33,155 bases of DNA from Thermus albus (lineage in GTDB: Bacteria > Deinococcota > Deinococci > Deinococcales > Thermaceae). The stretch is taken from assembly GCF_022760855.1 (NCBI RefSeq), contig NZ_JAKTNR010000014.1:1-33155 (forward strand), given 5' to 3'. Position 1 is the first letter of the stretch. The number at the start of each line of letters is the position of its first letter. Positions 14,939-22,242 of the stretch are shown here, in pieces. The notes beneath the pieces were generated by a model. That model made no database searches and had not been told where the DNA came from. It saw only the letters and a program-made list of their open reading frames with translations. Both the position numbers and the translations under genes were made by a program.

Positions 14939-16288
14939 CTACCTCCGCAGGAGGGCCTGCGCCTCCTTTGAGCCCAGGGCGGCTGCCTGGGCCAAGGCCC
15001 GCTGGCCTTCCGCCTCCCGGCCTAAACCTCTAAGGGCTAAGCCCAGGTTATACCAGGCCGCCGCCTGGTTGGGCGCCCTCTGCAACACCTCCCTCAGGAC
15101 CACCTCCGCATCGCCAAACCGCCCCAAGGCCACCAGGGCCGCCGCTAGGTTGACCCCCACCTCCGGGTCCCGGCCAGACTCGTAAAGGGGGCGGAGGAGG
15201 GCCAGGGCCTCCTCGAGGCGGCCCATTTCCAGCAGCAACGCCCCCCTAAGGGCCTGGGCCTCCGGGGTGGCCATCCCCCCCAGGAGCTTAAGGGCCTCCT
15301 CCTTCCGGCCCAAGGCATAGGCGGCTTGGGCCTTTAGGAAGGTGCCTAAAGGCCCAGCCTCGTCGGCATAGCGATAGGCGTTTTTGTAATCCCTTAAGCG
15401 CAAGGAGGCCACCGCCAGGCTCAAGGCCACCTGGGGCTCGGGGCTTACCCGGTAGGCGGCCAGCAGGTAGCCCAGGGCTCCCTTGGCATCCCCCGCCTCG
15501 AGGCGGGCCTGCCCTAGAAGGTAGGCGGCCTCCCACAGGGATGGATCCAAGGCATAGGCCTCCCGCAACAGGGGCTCGGGGCGGGAGGAAAGCTGGGCCT
15601 TGCGCAGGAGGAGCCGGGCCCTAGCCTTCCCCTCCACCGCCTTAAGCCCTCGGTCCAGCTCCCTTAGGGCCCTCTCCTTGAGGCCCTCCTCCGCCAGGAT
15701 GCGGGCTAAAAGGTCCCAGCCCTCAGCCAGCCCAGGCTCCCGGTTCACAAGGCCATAAAGCACCGGCACCGCCTCCGCCCGGGCCCCCGAGGCGTACAGG
15801 GCCTGGGCCAGGGCCAGGTGGTAGGCCGGGCTCCGCTCTGGGGTAAGCCCCCTCCCTAAGACCCCCGCCGCCTCTTTGGCCTGGCCCGCCTGGGTGAGGG
15901 CGCTGGCCCATCCCAGGTAGGCTTCCTCTGTGGGCCTGAGTTCCACCGCTTTGGCAAAGGCCTCCGCTGCTTCCTTGGGCCTTCCCAGGCGCAACTGGAC
16001 CTGGCCCAGGTTGAAATACCCCTCGTAGCGGTCGGGGAAGACCCGGACCATCTGGTCAAAGGCGAAGCGGGCCTCCTCGAGGCGGCCCAGGCGAAAGAGG
16101 CTTACTCCCAGGCCCAAATGGGCCTCAAAGAGGCCATAATCCTGCGCCAGAACCTCCTCGTAAGCCAAGGCGGCCTGGGCGTACTCCCCGGCTTTGAATA
16201 GCGATTCCGCTCGCTCCAAAGGGGTTTGCGCCAAAGCCAGACCCAGCCCGAGGAGAAGGGAAAGGGCTTTGGGAAAAGGTCTCGTCAT
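14939..16288 (-). CDS. Secreted or periplasmic TPR-repeat protein
   Basis: A 449-residue protein with a signal peptide: MTRPFPK, then the hydrophobic LALSLLLGLGLALA-type core with likely cleavage near ALA-Q. After that it is almost entirely tetratricopeptide repeats, for example KAGEYAQAALAYEEVLAQ, RLGRLEEARFAFDQMVRVFP, RLGRPKEAAEAFAKAVELRP and a C-terminal NQAAAWYNLGLALRGLGREA. TPR arrays are protein-binding scaffolds; no enzyme domain is visible. The chosen ATG at 16288 has GGAGG five bases upstream, better than the in-frame start 33 bases earlier. It is the first gene of the cluster with the SPOR protein (two bases apart) and rex, so it probably works in the cell envelope with the SPOR protein. 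A -10-like TGCTATGCT lies 28 bases upstream. Confidence 0.86.
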   Translation of the reverse strand: MTRPFPKALSLLLGLGLALAQTPLERAESLFKAGEYAQAALAYEEVLAQDYGLFEAHLGLGVSLFRLGRLEEARFAFDQMVRVFPDRYEGYFNLGQVQLRLGRPKEAAEAFAKAVELRPTEEAYLGWASALTQAGQAKEAAGVLGRGLTPERSPAYHLALAQALYASGARAEAVPVLYGLVNREPGLAEGWDLLARILAEEGLKERALRELDRGLKAVEGKARARLLLRKAQLSSRPEPLLREAYALDPSLWEAAYLLGQARLEAGDAKGALGYLLAAYRVSPEPQVALSLAVASLRLRDYKNAYRYADEAGPLGTFLKAQAAYALGRKEEALKLLGGMATPEAQALRGALLLEMGRLEEALALLRPLYESGRDPEVGVNLAAALVALGRFGDAEVVLREVLQRAPNQAAAWYNLGLALRGLGREAEGQRALAQAAALGSKEAQALLRR

Positions 16289-16316
16289 AAGGGCCTCCAA
16301 ACCCGTCGTTGCCCTT

Positions 16317-16327
16317 AGCATAGCATA
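16317..16327 (-). promoter_or_regulatory. Extended -10 box for the TPR-SPOR-rex cluster
   Basis: On the minus strand TATGCTATGCT contains TATGCT preceded by TGC, an extended -10 motif (16325-16317). Transcription would start near 16310 and give a leader of about 20 bases with a GGAGG. No clear -35 box is seen, as is common with extended -10 promoters. Confidence 0.5.
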
Positions 16328-16346
16328 TAGGCGAAAAGCCTTTTGC

Positions 16347-16352
16347 TATTCT
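16347..16352 (+). promoter_or_regulatory. Extended -10 box of the HNH gene (leaderless start)
   Basis: TATTCT is preceded by TGC, giving TGCTATTCT, and ends six bases before the GTG start of the HNH gene. That spacing puts the transcription start at or next to the start codon, so the mRNA is predicted to be leaderless, a common arrangement in Deinococcus-Thermus. No Shine-Dalgarno is present, as expected. Confidence 0.6.
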
Positions 16353-16358
16353 AAGGAC

Positions 16359-16895
16359 GTGAGCGGGCTCCCCGCTAAACCCTTGGACCTGGATGCCCCA
16401 AGGGTGCTGGTGCTGAACGCCGCCTACGAGGTCTTGGGGCTGGCCAGCATCAAGCGAAGCGTCCTCCTGGTGCTTTCCGGGGGAGCGGAGATGCTTTCGG
16501 AAAGCGGCCGCTACCTGCACACCCCATCCACCCGGATCCCCGTCCCCAGCGTCATCCGCTTGAAGCGCCTGGTGCGGCGGGGGCCAAGCCGCATCCCCCT
16601 CAACCGCCGCAACATCCTGAGGCGGGACCGCTACACCTGCCAGTACTGTGGAAGGCAAGGGGGGGAGCTGACCGTGGACCACGTGCTTCCTAAAAGCCGG
16701 GGCGGCCGGAGTACCTGGGAAAACCTGGTGACCGCCTGCCGTCCCTGCAACCTGAAGAAGGGGGACCGCACCCCCGAGGAGGCGGGGATGCGCCTGCTCA
16801 AGCCCCCCCGGGCGCCCAGGGCGCCCCTTTTTCTTTCCGACCTGAAAGAGGTCCCCGAGGACTGGCAACCCTACCTTCAGGTGTGGCTAACCTGA
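16359..16895 (+). CDS. HNH endonuclease family protein
   Basis: A 178-residue protein with a C-terminal HNH nuclease module. It has a CQYC zinc knuckle (Cys94, Cys97), the beta-beta-alpha metal site LTVDHVLPKSRGG (104-116, Asp107-His108), TWENLVTACRPCNLKKGDR (119-137, Asn122, Cys127, Cys130) and a short tail. The N-terminal part, about 1-75, matches the extended region common in bacterial HNH proteins of this size (RVLVLNAAYEVLGLASIKRS). Such free-standing HNH proteins are widespread, and their biological role is mostly unknown; no restriction or phage genes lie nearby. The GTG start at 16359 is chosen because an extended -10 box lies six bases before it. An in-frame start further upstream would run through the promoter. 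It is transcribed divergently from the TPR gene and converges on the transporter gene. Confidence 0.88.
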   Translation: MSGLPAKPLDLDAPRVLVLNAAYEVLGLASIKRSVLLVLSGGAEMLSESGRYLHTPSTRIPVPSVIRLKRLVRRGPSRIPLNRRNILRRDRYTCQYCGRQGGELTVDHVLPKSRGGRSTWENLVTACRPCNLKKGDRTPEEAGMRLLKPPRAPRAPLFLSDLKEVPEDWQPYLQVWLT

Positions 16896-16900
16896 AGCCC

Positions 16901-17734
16901 CTAGCGCCGCACCGTAAGGAGCACCGCCAGGAGCACCAGGCCCGCCCCCAGGTAAGCCCATAGGGAAAGCACCTCCCGGAAAAGGAGATAGGCGAACAGG
17001 TTGGCCACCACGGGCTCGAGGGTGGCCACCACGCTGGCCCGGGTGGCGGGAAGGCGCCTTAAACCCGCATAGTAGGCCAGGTAGGCCCCATACGTGGAAA
17101 ACGTCCCCAAGAAGAGCAAGGCTCCCATGCCCTTTGGGCTCAGAGGCAGGAACTCCACCCAGGGCAAAAGCCCCAAGGCCCCCACGGGCAGGGCGTAGAG
17201 GAAGAGGGTGGGGGTGGCGTAACGGGGGAGGTAAAGCTTGCCGAAGATGTAGTAAAGGGCATAGGTGAACCCGGAAAGGAGCCCGAAGAAAAGGGCCAGG
17301 TACAGGACCCGTACCCCACTCCCCCCTCCCGCCCCCATCAGCCCCACCCCCAGAAGGGTCAGGGCCACCGCCCAAAGCCCCGTGGGGTCCAGGGGTTCCT
17401 TGAGAACCACCCGGGAAAGGAGGGCCACCCAAGCGGGGGCCGTGTACAAAAGGACAGAAGCCAAGGCCGCCCCCCCGTAGACCACCGCCAGCTGGTAGGA
17501 GCCGTAGAAGAGGGAAACCCCCACCAGACCGAAAAGAAGGAGGGGTAAGGCATCCCGGCCCTCCACCCTGACCTGGCGCAGGAAGAGGGCATGCGTGCCG
17601 AAGAACACCCAGGCGATGACCGCCCGGAAAAAGGCCACGGCAAGCGGGGTAAGCCCTTCCTGAAAGGCCAGGCGGCTTACAGGGCCGATGAGACCCCAAA
17701 GGAAGGCCGCCAGGAGCAGGTACAGGTAGCCCAT
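16901..17734 (-). CDS. EamA-family (DMT superfamily) transporter
   Basis: A 277-residue inner-membrane protein with about ten transmembrane helices in two homologous EamA halves, as in the drug/metabolite transporter superfamily. The N-terminus MGYLYLLLAAFLWGLIGPVS shows the typical first helix of the family, and the second half repeats it (LYLALFFGLLSGFTYALYYI). Conserved EamA features include ALASVLLYTAPAWVALLSRVVLKEPL in the first half and RASVVATLEPVVANLFAYLL with FREVLS in the second. Substrates of this family include amino acids, purines and sugars; none can be assigned here. The ATG at 17734 is only seven bases after a TACACT sequence on the minus strand, so this mRNA too may be leaderless. 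It ends five bases from the convergent HNH gene. Confidence 0.9.
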   Translation of the reverse strand: MGYLYLLLAAFLWGLIGPVSRLAFQEGLTPLAVAFFRAVIAWVFFGTHALFLRQVRVEGRDALPLLLFGLVGVSLFYGSYQLAVVYGGAALASVLLYTAPAWVALLSRVVLKEPLDPTGLWAVALTLLGVGLMGAGGGSGVRVLYLALFFGLLSGFTYALYYIFGKLYLPRYATPTLFLYALPVGALGLLPWVEFLPLSPKGMGALLFLGTFSTYGAYLAYYAGLRRLPATRASVVATLEPVVANLFAYLLFREVLSLWAYLGAGLVLLAVLLTVRR

Positions 17735-17741
17735 GGGCAAG

Positions 17742-17751
17742 AGTGTATAAT
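17742..17751. promoter_or_regulatory. Overlapping back-to-back -10 boxes
   Basis: The plus strand reads TATAAT at 17746-17751, pointing at the LapA-like gene 28 bases on, and the minus strand reads TACACT at 17747-17742, seven bases before the EamA start. The two boxes share bases, so RNA polymerase should be able to occupy only one at a time. No strong -35 boxes are visible on either side. Confidence 0.5.
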
Positions 17752-17779
17752 CCCCCCAGTGCCCTATGGAGGCTGACCT

Positions 17780-18253
17780 ATGAGCGCACGCATCCTTTTT
17801 GCCCTCTTCGTCCTCCTTCTGCTGGTGCTCTTCTCCTGGCTCAACTGGGGGGAGGTCACCAAACCCACCTCCTTGTCCCTGGGCCTCACCCGGGTGGAGG
17901 CTCCTTTGGGCTTGGTTCTGGTGGTGGCCTTGGGGGTGGTTTCCCTCCTCTACCTCATCTTCACCATCGGCCTGGAAACCGCCGCCCTCCTGGAGGTGCG
18001 GCGCTACGCCCGGGAGCTTCTCCACTACAAAAAGCTGGCCGAGGAAGCGGAGCAGAGCCGCTACACCGAGCTCAGGCGCTACCTGGAAGAGGAACTGAAG
18101 CGCCTGGCGGAGGTGGAGAAGGAGGAGATCCGGGCCCTCGAGGCCCGCCTGGCGGAAATCCTGGAAAAGCACGGCAACACCCTGGCCGCCTACATCGGTG
18201 AACTGGAGGACCAGGTGCTAAGGCTCCTCCAGGAGCGAGGAGGAAACGCCTGA
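17780..18253 (+). CDS. LapA-domain-like membrane protein with coiled coil
   Basis: A 157-residue protein with two transmembrane helices (about 4-22 and 42-63) separated by a short loop LNWGEVTKPTSLSLG (21-35), then a long charged helix from 75 to 152 (for example RRYLEEELKRLAEVEKEEIR) predicted to form a coiled coil. The two-helix part with the short extracytoplasmic loop and GLVLVVALGVVSLLYLIF resembles the LapA (DUF1049) domain. In gamma-proteobacteria LapA/YciS works with LapB in envelope lipid control, but here only the architecture is similar, and the function is unknown. GGAGG lies seven bases before the ATG, and a TATAAT box is 28 bases upstream. It stands alone between the transporter and the ribosomal cluster, followed by two hairpins. 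Confidence 0.78.
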   Translation: MSARILFALFVLLLLVLFSWLNWGEVTKPTSLSLGLTRVEAPLGLVLVVALGVVSLLYLIFTIGLETAALLEVRRYARELLHYKKLAEEAEQSRYTELRRYLEEELKRLAEVEKEEIRALEARLAEILEKHGNTLAAYIGELEDQVLRLLQERGGNA

Positions 18254-18283
18254 GCGCCGGTACCCCATCCTGGGGCCCGGCGC
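18254..18283 (+). terminator. Terminator-like hairpin after the LapA-like gene
   Basis: GCGCCGG (18254-18260) pairs with CCGGCGC (18277-18283), and CCCCA (18263-18267) pairs with TGGGG (18271-18275) inside it around a three-base loop. It directly follows the stop codon. No U-run follows on either strand, a common situation in Thermus. Confidence 0.6.
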
Positions 18284-18284
18284 T

Positions 18285-18307
18285 AAAGGGGTATCCTTGC
18301 CCCCTTT
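18285..18307 (-). terminator. Hairpin ending the ribosomal cluster
   Basis: AAAGGGG (18285-18291) pairs with CCCCTTT (18301-18307) around a nine-base loop, 8 bases beyond the rplQ stop on the minus strand. With the neighbouring hairpin at 18254-18283 it forms a tandem, probably bidirectional termination zone between convergent genes. Confidence 0.55.
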
Positions 18308-18314
18308 CGGTACC

Positions 18315-18671
18315 CTACTCCACCAGCTCCACCAGGGCCAAGGGTGCCCCATCCCCCCGCCGGCGCTCCGCCAGCTTCAGCACCCGGGTGTACCCCCCGG
18401 CCCGGTTCTGGTACTTGGGAGCAATCTCATCAAAGAGCTTGCGCACCAGCTTCACGTCCTGCAGATCCCTCAGCACCAGGCGGCGGGCGTGCAGGTCGCC
18501 CCGCTTGGCCAGGTGGATGAGGTGGTCCACGAACCCGGTGAGCTCCTTGGCCTTGGGCACGGTGGTGGTGATGCGGCCATGGGTGAGCAGGCTTTTGGCC
18601 TGGTTCCGGTATAGGGCCAGACGGTGGGAAGAGTGGCGGTCCAACTTCCTTCCAGACTTTAGGTGGCGCAT
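18315..18671 (-). CDS. rplQ: 50S ribosomal protein L17
   Basis: L17 binds 23S rRNA near the exit-tunnel side of the large subunit. The 118-residue protein starts [20 protein letters not shown] and contains [17 protein letters not shown] (28-44) and [16 protein letters not shown], all typical of the bacterial protein. It is the last gene of the ribosomal cluster, four bases after rpoA. Its AAGGAG Shine-Dalgarno lies seven bases before the ATG and inside the end of rpoA, so translation of the two is probably coupled. A terminator-like hairpin follows. Confidence 0.98.
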   Translation of the reverse strand: MRHLKSGRKLDRHSSHRLALYRNQAKSLLTHGRITTTVPKAKELTGFVDHLIHLAKRGDLHARRLVLRDLQDVKLVRKLFDEIAPKYQNRAGGYTRVLKLAERRRGDGAPLALVELVE

Positions 18672-18675
18672 GGTC

Positions 18676-19617
18676 TCACTCCTTTAGGGCGAAGCCCCTC
18701 TTGGCCAAAGCCTCGCGGATCTCCTCGAGGCTCCTTTCCCCGATGCCGGGGATGTTCTTAAGGTCCTTGAGGTTCAAGGCCAAAAGCGCCCGCACCGACT
18801 CGATCCCCTCCTCCTTGAGGCTGTGAAGAACCCGGGTGGAAAGCCCTAGCTCCTCCAAGGGCAGGTCCAGGTCCTCCTCCCCTTCCGTGCGCTCCACCGA
18901 AGCCGGCTCCGGGGCAGGCAGGGCGGTGGCCTGGGGGTTGGCAAAGTAGGAAAGGTGCTCCCTAAGGATCTCCACCGCCTGGTTCAGGGCCTCCAGAGGG
19001 GTCACGGAACCGTCCGTCCAGATCCTAAGGGTCAGCTTGTCCAGGTCGGTGCGCTGGCCAAGCCGGGTATCCTCCACCTGGAAGGCCACCCGGCGCACAG
19101 GGGAAAAGATGGCGTCCACGGGGATGGAGTTGATCCGGTCCTTGATGCCGTGGCGCTCGGCGGGCACGTACCCCACGCCCCGGTCCACCCGCACCTCCAT
19201 GTAGAGCTTACCCCCCTCCTCCAAAGTGGCGATGGGCAGATCGGGGTTTAGGATCTCGGCATCAGGTGGGACGACAAAATCCCCCGCCCTGACCACCTTA
19301 GGGCCTTGGGCCTTTAGGATCAGGGTGGTGGTCTGCATCCTGGGGTCCAGGAAGCGCACCACCAGCTCCTTCAGGTTCAGGATGATCTCCACCACATCCT
19401 CCTTGACCCCGGGAATGGTGGAGAACTCGTGGAGGACATCCTCAATGTAGACGCTGGTGACCGCGGTCCCGGGGATGGAGGAAAGGAGAATCCGCCTCAA
19501 GGGGTTGCCCAGGGTGACGCCGAACCCCCGCTCCAGGGGCTCCAGGACGAACTCCCCATATTCCCGCCCCTGGGTGCGCACCGTGAAGACCGGGGCTTTC
19601 AGCTTGCTCTCTAACAT
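18676..19617 (-). CDS. rpoA: RNA polymerase alpha subunit
   Basis: The alpha dimer nucleates assembly of RNA polymerase, and its C-terminal domain contacts upstream promoter DNA and activators. The 313-residue product has the N-terminal assembly domain (1-228; [37 protein letters not shown]), a short linker (about 229-245, [11 protein letters not shown]) and a C-terminal domain with [16 protein letters not shown] and the helix-hairpin-helix [15 protein letters not shown]. The ATG at 19617 follows AAGGAGGT by three bases; an in-frame codon 15 bases earlier would remove that site. A perfect GC-rich hairpin lies between the rpsD stop and this ribosome-binding site and may set the amount of rpoA transcript or translation. 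Confidence 0.98.
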   Translation of the reverse strand: MLESKLKAPVFTVRTQGREYGEFVLEPLERGFGVTLGNPLRRILLSSIPGTAVTSVYIEDVLHEFSTIPGVKEDVVEIILNLKELVVRFLDPRMQTTTLILKAQGPKVVRAGDFVVPPDAEILNPDLPIATLEEGGKLYMEVRVDRGVGYVPAERHGIKDRINSIPVDAIFSPVRRVAFQVEDTRLGQRTDLDKLTLRIWTDGSVTPLEALNQAVEILREHLSYFANPQATALPAPEPASVERTEGEEDLDLPLEELGLSTRVLHSLKEEGIESVRALLALNLKDLKNIPGIGERSLEEIREALAKRGFALKE

Positions 19618-19635
19618 AGACCTCCTTGCCAATAT

Positions 19636-19660
19636 AGGGGCCCGGACAGGCCGGGCCCCT
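19636..19660 (-). promoter_or_regulatory. Perfect 10-bp hairpin between rpsD and rpoA
   Basis: AGGGGCCCGG (19636-19645) pairs without a mismatch with CCGGGCCCCT (19651-19660) around a five-base loop. It begins 7 bases after the rpsD stop and ends 19 bases before the rpoA start. On the minus strand TATATT follows, then the rpoA Shine-Dalgarno. It may act as a partial terminator, an RNA processing site or a translational regulator. The TATATT just behind it could also be a weak -10 box for rpoA. Confidence 0.6.
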
Positions 19661-19666
19661 GCAGGG

Positions 19667-20296
19667 CTACCTGGAGTAGAACTCCACCACCAGCTGCTCG
19701 TTCACGGGCAGGGCCAGGTCCTCCCGATCCGGCAGGCGCAGGAACTTGCCCTTCATCCCCTCCACGTCCAAGGAAAGCCAGGGGCCCACCTTGCGGCCCT
19801 TCATGGCCTCGAGGTTCTCCCGGATGAAGGCCAGGTTGCGGCTACCCTCGGCGATGGCGATCTCGTCCCCCGGCTTCACCCGGTAGGCGGGAAGGTCCAC
19901 CCGGCGCCCGTTCACGGTGATGTGCCCATGGCGCACCATCTGCCGGGCCTGGCGGCGGCTAGCAGCGAAGCCCAGCCGATAGACCACATTGTCCAAGCGG
20001 GACTCCAAAAGTCCCAGGAAGACGGTACCTGTAACCCCCTTCTTACGGCTGGCCTCCTCAAAGAGGTTGCGGAACTGGGTTTCCGAGATCCCGTAGATGC
20101 GGCGGAGCTTCTGCTTCTCCCTCAGGCGCACCGCGTAGTCCGAAGGCCGGCGGGTGCGCTTCTGCCCGTGCTGGCCTGGTGGGTAAGGGCGGCGCTCCAT
20201 GGCGCACTTGGGGCTGTAGCAACGCTCCCCCTTCAGGTAAAGCTTCACTCCTTCCCGGCGGCAAAGACGGCAAACTGGACCAAGGTAACGACCCAT
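19667..20296 (-). CDS. rpsD: 30S ribosomal protein S4
   Basis: S4 is a primary 16S rRNA binder that nucleates 30S assembly; in E. coli it also represses the alpha operon. The 209-residue product has the zinc-binding N-terminus seen in T. thermophilus S4 (Cys9, Cys12, Cys26, Cys31 in VCRLCRREG and RCYSPKCA) and the S4 RNA-binding domain with [20 protein letters not shown] and [25 protein letters not shown] lies shortly before the ATG, and rpsK ends 13 bases upstream. It is followed by the hairpin in front of rpoA. Confidence 0.98.
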   Translation of the reverse strand: MGRYLGPVCRLCRREGVKLYLKGERCYSPKCAMERRPYPPGQHGQKRTRRPSDYAVRLREKQKLRRIYGISETQFRNLFEEASRKKGVTGTVFLGLLESRLDNVVYRLGFAASRRQARQMVRHGHITVNGRRVDLPAYRVKPGDEIAIAEGSRNLAFIRENLEAMKGRKVGPWLSLDVEGMKGKFLRLPDREDLALPVNEQLVVEFYSR

Positions 20297-20309
20297 CTTC
20301 TCCTACTCC

Positions 20310-20699
20310 TTACGAAGCCTTGCGGAACTTCTTCTTAGGCCGGCAGCCGTTATGGGGCACGGGGGTGTCGTCCACGATGGACTTCACCTGCAAGCCCGAG
20401 GCCTGGAGGGCCCGGATGGCCTGCTCCCGGCCCGCGCCGGTGCCGCGCACGATCACGTCCACGCTCTGCATGCCGTAGGCCATAGCCTTCTTGGCGGCGT
20501 CCATGGCCGCAAGCTGGGCCGCATACGGGGTGCCCTTGCGGCTCCCCTTGTAGCCGATGACCCCACCCGAGGACCAGGTGATGGGGTTGCCGTCCGGGTC
20601 GGTGATGGTCACGATGGTGTTGTTGTAGGAGGCGTGGATGTACGCCTTCCCACTGGCCACCTGCCGCTTGATTTTCTTCTTGGTGGTCTTTCTGGCCAT
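20310..20699 (-). CDS. rpsK: 30S ribosomal protein S11
   Basis: S11 forms part of the 30S platform near the mRNA exit. The 129-residue product has a lysine-rich start ([17 protein letters not shown]), then [19 protein letters not shown], the glycine-rich [20 protein letters not shown] and the C-terminal [17 protein letters not shown], all family hallmarks. It sits between rpsM and rpsD as in other bacteria; 37 bases separate it from the rpsM stop, with a GAGG-type ribosome-binding site. Confidence 0.98.
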   Translation of the reverse strand: MARKTTKKKIKRQVASGKAYIHASYNNTIVTITDPDGNPITWSSGGVIGYKGSRKGTPYAAQLAAMDAAKKAMAYGMQSVDVIVRGTGAGREQAIRALQASGLQVKSIVDDTPVPHNGCRPKKKFRKAS

Positions 20700-20736
20700 A
20701 CTCTCCCTCTCTTAGGAGTATCCACTGGCCCTAGAG

Positions 20737-21117
20737 CTACTTCCTAGGCGCCTTCTTCTTGCCCGCCACCGTCTTTCGGGGGCCCTTACGGGTACGGGCG
20801 TTGGTGCGGGTGCGCTGCCCCCTCACCGGCAAGCCGCGGCGATGGCGGAGGCCCCGGTAGCAACCGATGTCCATGAGGCGCTTGATGTTGGCGGCCACCT
20901 CCGCCCTGAGCTCACCCTCCAGCTTCCAGGCGTTCTCCACGTACTCCCGAAGGCGCACCACCTCCGCCTCGGTGAGGTCCTTCACCCGGGTTGCCGGATT
21001 GATGCCCGTCTTCTCCAAGGCCTCCTTGGCCCGGGCCGGCCCCACCCCGTAGATGTAGGTGAGGGCCACGTCCACCCGCTTGTTCCTGGGAATCTCCACG
21101 CCTGCAATCCTGGCCAC
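20737..21117 (-). CDS. rpsM: 30S ribosomal protein S13
   Basis: S13 sits in the 30S head and contacts the P-site tRNA and the B1 intersubunit bridges. The 126-residue product starts [20 protein letters not shown] after a GTG codon and carries the helix-hairpin-helix [12 protein letters not shown] and the basic C-terminal tail [20 protein letters not shown], which reaches the P site. The start is a GTG preceded by AAGGAGGT, and that site overlaps the TAA stop of rpmJ, which ties the translation of both. Confidence 0.98.
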   Translation of the reverse strand: MARIAGVEIPRNKRVDVALTYIYGVGPARAKEALEKTGINPATRVKDLTEAEVVRLREYVENAWKLEGELRAEVAANIKRLMDIGCYRGLRHRRGLPVRGQRTRTNARTRKGPRKTVAGKKKAPRK

Positions 21118-21126
21118 GTTACCTCC

Positions 21127-21240
21127 TTATCCCTGACGCTGCTTGTGCTTCGGGTTTTCGCAGATCACGTACACCCGACCGTGCCGGCGCACCACCTTGC
21201 ACTTCTCGCACATCTTTTTCACCGATGCCCGTACCTTCAT
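21127..21240 (-). CDS. rpmJ: 50S ribosomal protein L36
   Basis: A 37-residue protein, [14 protein letters not shown] to KHKQRQG, too short to stand out by length but unmistakable. It binds 23S rRNA and a zinc ion through Cys11, Cys14, Cys27 and His32, so this is the zinc-containing (C+) form. GGAGG lies four bases before the ATG at 21240. The stop codon is embedded in the rpsM Shine-Dalgarno, and infA lies eight bases upstream, the usual infA-rpmJ-rpsM order. Confidence 0.97.
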   Translation of the reverse strand: MKVRASVKKMCEKCKVVRRHGRVYVICENPKHKQRQG

Positions 21241-21248
21241 CTCGCCTC

Positions 21249-21467
21249 CTACTTCCTGTACACGATGCGGCCCCGCGTGGGGTCGTAGGGGGTAATCTCC
21301 ACCACCACCCGGTCCCCAGGCAGGATGCGGATGTAGTGCATGCGCATCTTGCCCGAGATGTAGGCCAGGATCTCGGGCCCCGAGTCCAACTTCACCCGAA
21401 ACGTGGTGTTGGGCAAGGCCTCGGTAACCACGCCCTCTGCCCGAATGGTGTCCTTCTCCTTCGCCAT
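21249..21467 (-). CDS. infA: Translation initiation factor IF-1
   Basis: IF-1 binds the 30S A site during initiation and helps IF-2 and IF-3. The 72-residue OB-fold protein starts [20 protein letters not shown] and contains [20 protein letters not shown] and the C-terminal [12 protein letters not shown], the standard IF-1 sequence. The ATG at 21467 is chosen over an in-frame start 30 bases earlier because it gives the canonical N-terminus and has AGGAGG upstream. map ends eight bases before it. Confidence 0.98.
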   Translation of the reverse strand: MAKEKDTIRAEGVVTEALPNTTFRVKLDSGPEILAYISGKMRMHYIRILPGDRVVVEITPYDPTRGRIVYRK

Positions 21468-21474
21468 ACCCCTC

Positions 21475-22242
21475 CTACTGCGCCCGCACCAAGGCAACCC
21501 CGGTGAGAAGCTCCGGGCCCTCCTCCGTCACCAAAATGGTGTTCTCGTAATGGGCGGCGAGGTTGCCAGCTCCGGCGCTCGCCGTCCAGCCATCTTCCAA
21601 TATTACCACAGAAGCTGGGCGTAAGGTGACCATGGGCTCGAGGGCTAGGGTCATACCTGGCCGAATCTTGGGCCCTGTTCCCGGCTTACCGAAGTTGGGC
21701 AACTGGGGATCCTCGTGGATTTCCCGGCCCACCCCATGCCCCACGAACTCCCGCACCACCCCATACCCCCGGCCTTCCAGAAAAGTCTGCACCGCATGGG
21801 CCACATCCCCGATGCGGTAGCCGGGCCTAAGGTACTTAAACCCCTCCCAGAAGGCAGCCTCCGTGTCCCTTATGAGCCTTTCCGCCTCCGGGGAAACCTT
21901 GCCCACGGGAAAGGTCCGGGCCATATCCGCAGCGAAACCCCCGTAGATGAGCCCCACATCCACGGAGAGGATATCCCCTTCCTTTAGGGGCTCCTCTGAG
22001 GGAATGCCGTGGACCACCACCTCGTTCACCGAGGTGCACAAGGTGGCGGGGAAGCCGTAAAGGCCCAGGAAGGCCGGCTTGGCCTTGCGCTTCCTTATGG
22101 CCTCGTAGGCGATCCGGTCCAGCTCCTTGGTGGTGATGCCGGGCTCCACGTGCCGCCCTACCTCCTCCACCACCTCGGTGAGGAGGGCCCCCGCCTCCCG
22201 CATGCGCTCAATCTCCCATGGACTCTTCAGCTTGATGGCCAT
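21475..22242 (-). CDS. map: Methionine aminopeptidase, type I
   Basis: Removes the initiator methionine from nascent proteins. The 255-residue product has the pita-bread fold with all metal ligands: Asp95 (LSVDVG), Asp106 (FAADMARTF), His169 ([14 protein letters not shown]), Glu202 (LALEPMV) and Glu233 ([12 protein letters not shown]). His79 in VVVHGIPS is the substrate-binding histidine. There is no N-terminal zinc-finger extension, which makes it the short type Ia enzyme. Its ATG overlaps the adk stop by one base (TGATG). Confidence 0.98.
   Translation of the reverse strand: MAIKLKSPWEIERMREAGALLTEVVEEVGRHVEPGITTKELDRIAYEAIRKRKAKPAFLGLYGFPATLCTSVNEVVVHGIPSEEPLKEGDILSVDVGLIYGGFAADMARTFPVGKVSPEAERLIRDTEAAFWEGFKYLRPGYRIGDVAHAVQTFLEGRGYGVVREFVGHGVGREIHEDPQLPNFGKPGTGPKIRPGMTLALEPMVTLRPASVVILEDGWTASAGAGNLAAHYENTILVTEEGPELLTGVALVRAQ

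Noticed and set aside
16125..16868. 247-codon minus-strand frame opposite the HNH gene
   Set aside because: It has no recognisable domain and overlaps two well-supported genes; a high-G+C antisense frame.
16887..17699. 270-codon frame inside the EamA gene on the same strand
   Set aside because: Low-complexity Gly/Pro/Arg product in another phase of a well-supported transporter gene.
17735..18172. 146-residue N-terminal extension of the EamA transporter
   Set aside because: It runs antisense through the LapA-like gene and the promoter region; the ATG at 17734 begins directly with the first membrane helix.
19457..20338. 293-codon plus-strand frame opposite rpsD and the rpoA start
   Set aside because: Antisense to universally conserved genes, with no domain signal.
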